This document shows, piece after piece, positions 57,847 through 64,000 of a DNA stretch of 64,000 nucleotides; position 1 is the first letter of the stretch, and the number at the start of each line of letters is the position of its first letter. The notes under the pieces are model-generated. The model worked only from the letters and a program-made list of their open reading frames with translations, did not search any database and was not told where the DNA came from. Source of the stretch: Moritella dasanensis ArB 0140 (GTDB lineage: Bacteria; Pseudomonadota; Gammaproteobacteria; Enterobacterales; Moritellaceae). The stretch spans positions 50,920 to 114,919 of the forward strand of contig NZ_AKXQ01000015.1 in the NCBI RefSeq assembly GCF_000276805.1. The letters are read 5' to 3'. The translations under genes and the position numbers were made by a program.

Positions 57847-60027
57847 TTAAACACTGCCATCAACTAAGCAGGGGGTTTGTTTCCATTCTACTAGCCAAGT
57901 TAATATATCTTGTGCAGGTTTAGGCTTTGCAATGCCATATCCTTGTGCGATATAACAACCCAACGATAATAATAATTCTCCATGTTGAGGCGTTTCAACT
58001 CCTTCTGCTATCACTTTAAGATCAAACACTTTTGCTAACTCAATGATACCTTGAATAATCGCTTTATCATCCGAATCAATTAGCATGTCTCTAACGAATG
58101 ATTGATCTATTTTTAAAAACTCAGCCGGTAAACGTTTTAAATACGTTAATGATGAATAACCAGTCCCAAAATCATCAATTGAAAAATGTATACCTAATTG
58201 ATTGCAGTCTTTCATCACTTTTGAAACAGACTTTATATCTTTAAGTGCACTGTTTTCTAAAATTTCAAACTCAAGACGACCCGGTTTAAGACTCGGATAC
58301 TGAGCAAGTATATCTTTCAAATCATTAACAAACTCAGCATGCTCTAATTGTAACGGACTGATATTGACACTGATTGGAATGTCATAGCCCAAAGACAACC
58401 AATGTTGTAATTGTTGCAAAGCCGTATTAATGACCCATTTTCCTATTTCAATAGCTAATATATCATGCTCTACAGCCGGTAAAAACAGAGCCGGAGCAAG
58501 CACACCCTTTTCAGGATGATTCCAACGAATAAGTGCTTCAACACCAAGTAGTTCATGAGTTAAAAGGTCTACTTTAGGCTGATAATAAAGTAAAAACTCA
58601 TCATTGTGCAACGCATTAGCGACTCGATCCAACTTCTCATTATGATGTTTAAGTGCCACATCTTCTTCAATATCAAAAATATGGCGGCGATTTTTACCTT
58701 TTTGCTTGGCGATATACATAGCCTGATCCGCATGCCTTAGTAACTGATCTGGGCTGGCACTATCTAGCGGATAAAATGTAACACCTATACTGGCTGAAAC
58801 CTTCAATAATTTGCCTTCAACCATAAGTGTAGTAGAAACCGATTCAAGCATGCGGGATACAATAGCATCGCTTTCACAAGGGTCAGAAAAATCGCGAATC
58901 ACCGCTACAAATTCATCGCCGCCAATACGGGATAAGGTATCTCCCTTTCGCAGTACATGCGTTAATTGGCTTGAAACTTTTTTTAATAATTCATCACCAA
59001 CATTGTGTCCATAACTATCATTAACGGCTTTAAATCCATCGAGATCAATTAACGCGATAGCCACAAGTTTATTATTACTTAAGCTCCTTGCAACGGCCTT
59101 TTCAATTCTGTCAGCCAATAGAATCCGATTAGGTAATCCGGTTAATGAGTCGTAATGCGCTGATAGTTTCAAAGCCGAGTTCGCTTTGGCTAAATCAGCA
59201 TTACTTTTTTCAAGCTTTCTCTTATCAGCTTTATTAACACTAATATCTTGAAAAATACCCGCGAGGCGAACTGATATACCGTCTTCTTGTGTCACTGTAC
59301 ATGTTGTTCTTATGTCTATTTGCCTGCCCTTGGTCGTATATGTTTCTAACTCTAGGTCATAACCTGTGCCATTATTGATAGCCTCATCCAAAGCCATTGA
59401 AATAATTTCTTTAGATTCCGGTAAAAAATAATTAACGCCAGCATCTACCGAAGGATTAAATTCTTCTGGTGAAGTATCATGTATGCGGTAGGTTTCATCA
59501 GTCCAAAACAAATCACCTGTTTTTAAATCTAATTCCCATCCGCCTAAGTGCCCCACTTGCTGTGATTCGTTTAACAACTGAGTAGTCACAAGCATCCGCT
59601 CTTCATTATTTTTTCGTTCAGTAATGTCTAAGTGGGTACCGATCATACGCTTTGGCTTACCTTTAGCATCCCTTTCGACTAATGTCCCAGAAGCCAACAA
59701 CCACACATAGTGTCCCAATTTATGCCTTATCCGAGTTTCAACTTCATAAAAATCGAGTTCACCATTAAAATGTTGTGCTAGTAGAGATTCAGCTTTTTTA
59801 AAGTCATCAGGGTGAAGGTTATTAGACCAAGTGCTAAATTGGGTCGGTTGCAGTTCATCAACGGTATACCCAACGATTTCAGCCCAACGTTTATCTAATG
59901 TTAATTCCCCGGTTATAACCTGCCAATCCCATATGCTCGCACCAGTAGCATTAATAACAAGCTCTAAACGATCATTATTATTATCTTGCTGGCTATTAAC
60001 CTGGGGAGTCTTGTTAATCACGTGCAC
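57847..60027 (-). CDS. PAS-PAS-GGDEF-EAL cyclic-di-GMP enzyme
   Basis: This 726-residue protein lacks membrane helices. PAS 1 is about residues 20-140 (ASIWDWQVITGELTL; PAC segment VERDAKGKPKRMIGTHLDIT). PAS 2 is about 150-270. The GGDEF domain has SRIGGDEFVAV. The EAL domain is ELLGVEALIRWNHPEKG, FEILENSAL, then IDDFGTGYSSL and LKIDQSFV, so its metal and catalytic residues look intact. A single protein could make or degrade c-di-GMP; which one dominates cannot be told. It is divergent from the RlpA-type gene. Confidence 0.95.
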   Translation of the reverse strand: MHVINKTPQVNSQQDNNNDRLELVINATGASIWDWQVITGELTLDKRWAEIVGYTVDELQPTQFSTWSNNLHPDDFKKAESLLAQHFNGELDFYEVETRIRHKLGHYVWLLASGTLVERDAKGKPKRMIGTHLDITERKNNEERMLVTTQLLNESQQVGHLGGWELDLKTGDLFWTDETYRIHDTSPEEFNPSVDAGVNYFLPESKEIISMALDEAINNGTGYDLELETYTTKGRQIDIRTTCTVTQEDGISVRLAGIFQDISVNKADKRKLEKSNADLAKANSALKLSAHYDSLTGLPNRILLADRIEKAVARSLSNNKLVAIALIDLDGFKAVNDSYGHNVGDELLKKVSSQLTHVLRKGDTLSRIGGDEFVAVIRDFSDPCESDAIVSRMLESVSTTLMVEGKLLKVSASIGVTFYPLDSASPDQLLRHADQAMYIAKQKGKNRRHIFDIEEDVALKHHNEKLDRVANALHNDEFLLYYQPKVDLLTHELLGVEALIRWNHPEKGVLAPALFLPAVEHDILAIEIGKWVINTALQQLQHWLSLGYDIPISVNISPLQLEHAEFVNDLKDILAQYPSLKPGRLEFEILENSALKDIKSVSKVMKDCNQLGIHFSIDDFGTGYSSLTYLKRLPAEFLKIDQSFVRDMLIDSDDKAIIQGIIELAKVFDLKVIAEGVETPQHGELLLSLGCYIAQGYGIAKPKPAQDILTWLVEWKQTPCLVDGSV

Positions 60028-60271
60028 TTCCTAATATTAATTGATGCTCTGCGTTACTTGATAAGTATTATGCCTTTACACAAAATTACAGCAAGTAATT
60101 AAACCAAATATAACGAATTCCCTCTCACTAGCGATATGAAAGACACGCTGCTTTATGATTTAACCACGAACAAAACTAAAATATTGCTGTCTCACCCGCG
60201 ATGAATTCTTAAATAGATTAAGAGACACATAAACCCTATGAAACATTATTTAAAAGCGGTATTAAAATAAC

Positions 60272-60697
60272 ATGAAGAAATTAAGTCTTATATTCACCAT
60301 TTGCGTCCTTGCCATGCTGACAGGTTGTTCATCTACACTCGCAACGGGATCACCTAAAACAATTGCGTATTCAAAATCTCATGATCTTGTGGGACAAGCT
60401 TCTTGGTACGGTAAAAGATTCCACGGCAAGCTAACCGCCAGTGGTGAAACATACAATATGAGAGCATATACAGCCGCGCATAAAACCTTACCATTTGGTA
60501 CCGTCGTGAGGGTTGTTAATACGGCTAACAATAAGTCTGTCGATGTGAAGATTAACGATAGAGGGCCGTTTGTGAGCGGCAGAATAATCGACCTTTCTCA
60601 AAAAGCATTTGAGCAAATCGGCAATACCAGTAAAGGCGTGGTTCCGGTCAGAATAGAAATTTTGGATGACAGTAATACCTTTAGATACAAGCATTAA
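60272..60697 (+). CDS. RlpA-family lipoprotein (double-psi beta-barrel)
   Basis: The 141-residue lipoprotein has the lipobox LTGCSS (Cys near residue 19) and the RlpA DPBB domain: GQASWYGKRFHGKLTASGE, AAHKTLPFGTVVRVVN and INDRGPFVSGRIIDLSQKAF. E. coli and Pseudomonas RlpA also carry a C-terminal SPOR domain that targets it to the septum; this one does not, so it is a short paralog type. RlpA cleaves glycan strands lacking stem peptides. Confidence 0.93.
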   Translation: MKKLSLIFTICVLAMLTGCSSTLATGSPKTIAYSKSHDLVGQASWYGKRFHGKLTASGETYNMRAYTAAHKTLPFGTVVRVVNTANNKSVDVKINDRGPFVSGRIIDLSQKAFEQIGNTSKGVVPVRIEILDDSNTFRYKH

Positions 60698-60702
60698 GAA
60701 AT

Positions 60703-60730
60703 GGGTGTCTGTCACAAGGCACCTTTTCTA
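60703..60730 (+). terminator. Terminator of the RlpA-type gene
   Basis: GGTGTCT (60704-60710) pairs with AGGCACC (60717-60723, one wobble) around GTCACA, followed by TTTTC. It lies 6 nt past the stop. Confidence 0.6.
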
Positions 60731-60751
60731 TTTACGATTTACGATTTACGA
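60731..60751. repeat. Short tandem repeat (TTTACGA)x3
   Basis: Three perfect 7-nt units directly follow the RlpA-type terminator. No function is assigned. Confidence 0.75.
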
Positions 60752-60792
60752 GCCACAATTCACTATTCACAATCCTCTCTCCACAGATCTAG

Positions 60793-60990
60793 TTAAAACG
60801 CTTCATCATCACTGTAAACAGCCACGGTAAGTTCGCCACCAGCACTTTCTGAAACGAAGAAGTTAATGGGCTTACAACATACTTGGCAATCTTCAATATA
60901 CTGTTGTCCCAAATCTGCAGGATCAATAAGCACGTCAATTGCCTCACCACAGTAAGGGCATCCTATCGATGTTTCTGTTAATTGATTCAT
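60793..60990 (-). CDS. CPXCG-motif small zinc-binding protein
   Basis: The 65-residue protein has CPYCGE near residues 11-16 and CQVCCKPINFFV near residues 35-46, a four-Cys zinc ribbon of the CPXCG-motif family. An acidic C terminus (YSDDEAF) follows. The family's function is unknown. It starts 2 nt after the stop of the DUF1330-like gene, so they are probably co-transcribed. Confidence 0.9.
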   Translation of the reverse strand: MNQLTETSIGCPYCGEAIDVLIDPADLGQQYIEDCQVCCKPINFFVSESAGGELTVAVYSDDEAF

Positions 60991-60992
60991 GG

Positions 60993-61292
60993 CTACGACT
61001 CCGCAGTATAGCCTGGGATTATCGACACCCAGCCGTTGGTAATGTCCTTTCGCAGCACTGCGATGTCACTGTTATCATCATCGTAATACCACTTGGTAGC
61101 AATATCGAGATTTTCAAACTCGTACATAACAAGGTACGGCAAAGTCTTACCCTCAACGGTTTCAACACAGGTTGCTGCGACCAATTTCGGATTGTAGTTA
61201 GAATTAGCGTCACTGAGTTTAGAACGTCGTGATAGTTCTTCAATTCTAGGTCTATCAGTGATCTCGTAGTTGTAGATTATATATGCAGACAT
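60993..61292 (-). CDS. DUF1330-like small protein
   Basis: Start at the ATG at 61292 has AAAGGG six bases upstream; the ATG at 61298 is too close to it. The roughly 99-residue protein has the ferredoxin-like dimeric fold pattern of DUF1330: SAYIIYNYEITDRPRIEEL, VETVEGKTLPYLVMYEFE and the ATKWYYDDD segment. It is cytoplasmic and of unknown role. It precedes the CPXCG gene by 2 nt. Confidence 0.72.
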   Translation of the reverse strand: MSAYIIYNYEITDRPRIEELSRRSKLSDANSNYNPKLVAATCVETVEGKTLPYLVMYEFENLDIATKWYYDDDNSDIAVLRKDITNGWVSIIPGYTAES

Positions 61293-61423
61293 AAACATCC
61301 CTTTTAGTCATCACACTCGCTTAAGCGGAATACTCGAAATAGATGCCGACTGTTTGACATCTACTTCAGTATACGAAATCAATTGAGTAAACGTCTGGTA
61401 TATTACTTTTCATTTCCTATTTA

Positions 61424-62926
61424 TTATTCGTCTTCAGTTGTCGCTTTTCGCTCTAGACAGCGTCCTCTTGGTTCATTGCCTTCATGCAGCACGATATCGG
61501 TATGCAAAAATTCAGCAGCATCCGCTGATTCTTTCACTTTTTTAGCGCTACGTTCTAACATTTCAGCTTCAAAGGTATTTAACACACTTACCCGCACGCC
61601 TGCTTCTCGCCATTTCGATAAGGGTCTGCATTCTTTGGTAATTTCTCTCGCTAGCGACAGCGCATCCAACAAGGCTTGATTCGCGCCCTGGCCTTTGAAT
61701 GGACTCATCGGGTGAGCAGCATCGCCTATCAGTGTCACGTTAGTGCCTTTCGCCAACAATTCTGATTTAAGCAGTGCGCGGTCATACACTGGATAACCAG
61801 AAACCAATGATTCCGGTGTCGCTGTTAATATCTCTGGAATAGGAGCATGCCACTGACAACGACGGATCGCATCTTCTTTCAATGCTTTAGGACCTAGCGC
61901 ACTTAACGCCTTAGCGTCGTCTTCTGGCATTGGGAAACTAAGCTGCCACATGACCGAGTCCGCGTCATAAGGCATGATATAGATACGTTCATGGCCGTTA
62001 GCCGTTTGGAATACTGTTGCGGAATCGAGCAGACTGCGATCAAGAGTACGATCAAGCGCCTCGTCACCCACTAAGCTTTGGATCGCCGACAAAGGACAAA
62101 TGCCTAGAATAGCGATACAGCCTAAATAATTGAGTGGCGAAGCTTCATCACCTATCAACAATTTTCGCACCGAACTACGAATACCATCCGCACCAACGAT
62201 AAGATCAGCATGGGCGTGCTTTATCTCACCATCAACTTGAAAACTTAAATCAACACCTTCAGCCGCAGATTGTTTAAAATCGACCAGCTGATGTCCCCAT
62301 TGCACACCGTCATGTCCACCTAATTGCTCGAGTAGCGCTGAACGTAAAGACTGTCTGGCGATGTGCACGTTGGTACGTTTTGGTAACTTTCTTTCGTCTG
62401 ACGGTACCCATTTTCGAATACCCCATTCGCCAATCACTTTACCGTCGGTGGTATGCACCACATGTCGGGTTGAAACGATGCCATCTTCTAACGAGACAAC
62501 ACCCAAGCCTTCAATCGCTCGGCTCGCTTGTTGTAATGTCAGTCCATAACCTTGAGATCGGGCTTCAAAGCCGCTATCACGTTCATACAGGGTAAAAGGA
62601 ATACCACGGTGTAAACAAGCAACTGCCAGCGCTACACCACCGATACCACCACCAATGATGGCAACGTGTGGATAATTTTTTGTATCAGGGCCGTTTTCAG
62701 TAACAGGTTGAATAGCAGAACGGATCAGACCAGAACCTTTGCAGTTAGAACATGCGTCAAGGTGTGGCTTAGGGCGAACAGGCGCAATACCTTCGCTGTT
62801 ATTCTTTTCAAATTGTTCCAACTCACGCTGATAGCTGAGTCTTACTTTCTTGCGCAGACGCTTACTGACTTTTCCACGTCCCTGACAATTTGAACAAATG
62901 TGCCACTGGTTCTCTTCAATTTTCAA
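61424..62926 (-). CDS. FAD-dependent monooxygenase with N-terminal CXXCXGXG zinc-finger
   Basis: The 500-residue protein fuses two parts. Residues 1-70 hold two DnaJ-like CXXCXGXG motifs, C11-S-N-C-Q-G-R-G18 and C59-S-N-C-K-G-S-G66, on a basic helical hairpin that should bind one zinc. From residue 87 a PHBH-type flavin monooxygenase follows: GGGIGGVALAVA (FAD dinucleotide fold), the ERDSGFEARSQGYGLTLQQA segment and GDAAHPMSPFKGQGANQAL. The zinc part may recruit a protein partner or substrate. The substrate is unknown. It has no operon partners; gaps of 131 and 251 nt flank it. Confidence 0.88.
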   Translation of the reverse strand: MKIEENQWHICSNCQGRGKVSKRLRKKVRLSYQRELEQFEKNNSEGIAPVRPKPHLDACSNCKGSGLIRSAIQPVTENGPDTKNYPHVAIIGGGIGGVALAVACLHRGIPFTLYERDSGFEARSQGYGLTLQQASRAIEGLGVVSLEDGIVSTRHVVHTTDGKVIGEWGIRKWVPSDERKLPKRTNVHIARQSLRSALLEQLGGHDGVQWGHQLVDFKQSAAEGVDLSFQVDGEIKHAHADLIVGADGIRSSVRKLLIGDEASPLNYLGCIAILGICPLSAIQSLVGDEALDRTLDRSLLDSATVFQTANGHERIYIMPYDADSVMWQLSFPMPEDDAKALSALGPKALKEDAIRRCQWHAPIPEILTATPESLVSGYPVYDRALLKSELLAKGTNVTLIGDAAHPMSPFKGQGANQALLDALSLAREITKECRPLSKWREAGVRVSVLNTFEAEMLERSAKKVKESADAAEFLHTDIVLHEGNEPRGRCLERKATTEDE

Positions 62927-63177
62927 CTTTGCTACCCGCTCTGTGTTTAACCCGCTTAGGGATAATCGTTAAGCGGTGATTATAACGCTCATTACGGCCA
63001 ATGGCTGTTTAACTGCAGGAAACTTAGTTTATTATTGATGCAGTCTGTATTTGCGGCGGTTTTTTAGCGAGGTGCGGGTGAAGATTAACCGGTATAAACA
63101 TTTCCGGTTCATCTTTATTTGATCACAATAGACTTAAGATAAACCAACATCCCTGTTGAGTTATTGCTATAGATTCG

Positions 63178-63738
63178 TTAACTGCTCTCCGTCGTGTTGA
63201 GCATTTTAATCAATTTAGCTGGCATACCACCAACAAGAGTATCAGGTGCTACATCTTTAGTAACCACTGAACCCGCAGCAATAATGGAACGAGCGCCAAT
63301 AGTAACCCCCTGACAAATAACAACATTGCCGCCAATCCAAACATCATCTTGTACAACAATTGGTAAGCACTGCACTTCCCATTTTCTGCGTCGCTGGTAA
63401 TCAAGTGGGTGTGTTGGGGTATAAAACTGTGTGCTTGGGCCAATTAATACGTTATTACCTATTGTTATAGGGGCATTATCTAGCATAGTAACGCCCATAT
63501 TGATAAACGTATCATTACCTATTGAAATGGTTTTTCCGTATTCACATAAGAAAGGAGAACATACAACACTATTCTCACCTATATGATTCAGTAACTCAGC
63601 AACATAGGGTTTAGCCGCTTTAAACTGGCGTTGATTAATTTTTTGCAGTAAATCAAACGCAGTATTTCTCAACAGATCAAACTCTGGACTATCAGCATCA
63701 TATTCAATACCTAAGCACATCTTTTCAAATTCACTCAT
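63178..63738 (-). CDS. Sugar O-acetyltransferase (Maa/LacA type, left-handed beta-helix)
   Basis: The 186-residue protein is a hexapeptide-repeat acetyltransferase. The short N-terminal Mac-type helix region is LLQKINQRQ, and the beta-helix has ISIGNDTFINMGVTMLDN, PITIGNNVLIGPST, then DDVWIGGNVVICQGVTIG and RSIIAAGSVVTKDV. The catalytic His is probably in FYTPTHPLD. It would acetylate maltose- or galactoside-like sugars; the natural substrate is not clear. No operon partner is in the window. Confidence 0.92.
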   Translation of the reverse strand: MSEFEKMCLGIEYDADSPEFDLLRNTAFDLLQKINQRQFKAAKPYVAELLNHIGENSVVCSPFLCEYGKTISIGNDTFINMGVTMLDNAPITIGNNVLIGPSTQFYTPTHPLDYQRRRKWEVQCLPIVVQDDVWIGGNVVICQGVTIGARSIIAAGSVVTKDVAPDTLVGGMPAKLIKMLNTTESS

Positions 63739-64000
63739 TTCATTCCTAATACATTTTTTATGAATACCAAAGTATCAATATCATCCATCTCACCTTCAAA
63801 GTATTGATATAGGACAATTAAACATTAATTGAACTACAAAACATGACAAGATGACAGTTCATAAATTTACTCCAGTGATACAGATAACGCCGTATTAAGC
63901 GGCGAGTGGTTGTTGATAACCAAAGATAAGCCTAAGGTACTGACTGTAGTAAAGTATGTTGATGTACTTCGTCTAGGTTAACAAATAAGAATAGGTGTCG
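63739..64000. other. Right-edge intergenic sequence
   Basis: This 262-nt AT-rich stretch upstream of the acetyltransferase contains its promoter region. I see no ORF of confidence, hairpin with T-run or known operator in it. It may include the start of a gene that continues outside. Confidence 0.4.

Overview
The window looks like a chromosome segment of a cold-marine gammaproteobacterium of the Moritella/Psychromonas/Shewanella kind. This is inferred from an AT-rich base composition (judged by eye, not counted), a complete lipid A supply block (msbA-lpxK-ycaR-type-kdsB), a split biotin locus (bioA / bioBFCD), E. coli-like punR/punC, fadH, fadD, purT and pepT, and marine-type genes such as the DUF4212/sodium:solute symporter pair. 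No rRNA, tRNA, CRISPR array, phage or intact insertion sequence was seen. The genes sit in short operons on both strands, separated by rho-independent hairpins.

Layout. 1-5.2 kb: start of a LuxR-type response regulator (cut by the window edge), a DEDD exonuclease, a cNMP/CBS/DUF294 protein and, divergently, a DUF4212 + SSS symporter pair; together they resemble the acetate-uptake (acs/CrbSR) neighbourhood of vibrios. 5.4-9.1 kb: lipid A and Kdo genes. 9.3-14.0 kb: RND-superfamily exporter, YCF48 repeat protein and an AraC-type regulator. 14.3-15.6 kb: unknown membrane protein. 15.8-21.0 kb: biotin synthesis with a BirA-like operator. 21.2-24.9 kb: small membrane protein, asnS, a two-domain fasciclin lipoprotein and a small helical protein with a decayed second copy. 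25.2-31.5 kb: a lipid-related run (HSL-type esterase, WS/DGAT acyltransferase, PHA-granule-type small protein, LRAT-family protein, nitroreductase, fadH). 31.8-37.4 kb: sppA, ansA and the purine efflux pair punC/punR. 37.4-44.6 kb: a DUF748 envelope protein, small unknowns, pepT and purT. 44.8-49.0 kb: a CNT nucleoside transporter, a LysR regulator and fadD. 49.2-51.9 kb: a lipoprotein lipase and a PLC/P1-nuclease-like secreted protein. 52-60 kb: acetyltransferase, PhyH-type dioxygenase, two cyclic-di-GMP proteins, a YkgJ-type protein, a membrane protein and an MBL-fold enzyme. 60.3-63.7 kb: RlpA-type lipoprotein, small proteins, a zinc-finger/flavin monooxygenase fusion and a sugar acetyltransferase.

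How the genes fit together. Much of the window deals with lipids and the envelope: lipid A export and phosphorylation, fatty-acid activation (fadD) and unsaturated acyl-CoA processing (fadH), neutral-lipid-type acyl transfer, lipases/esterases, an RND exporter and biotin for acetyl-CoA carboxylase. The least conventional part is the 25-29 kb lipid cluster, where the acyltransferase active-site motif has Tyr where the second His is expected. No wholly new system is demonstrated. The best leads are that cluster, the unknown 458-residue protein, the CXXCXGXG-flavoprotein fusion, two gene-duplication scars, and several strong unassigned hairpins.
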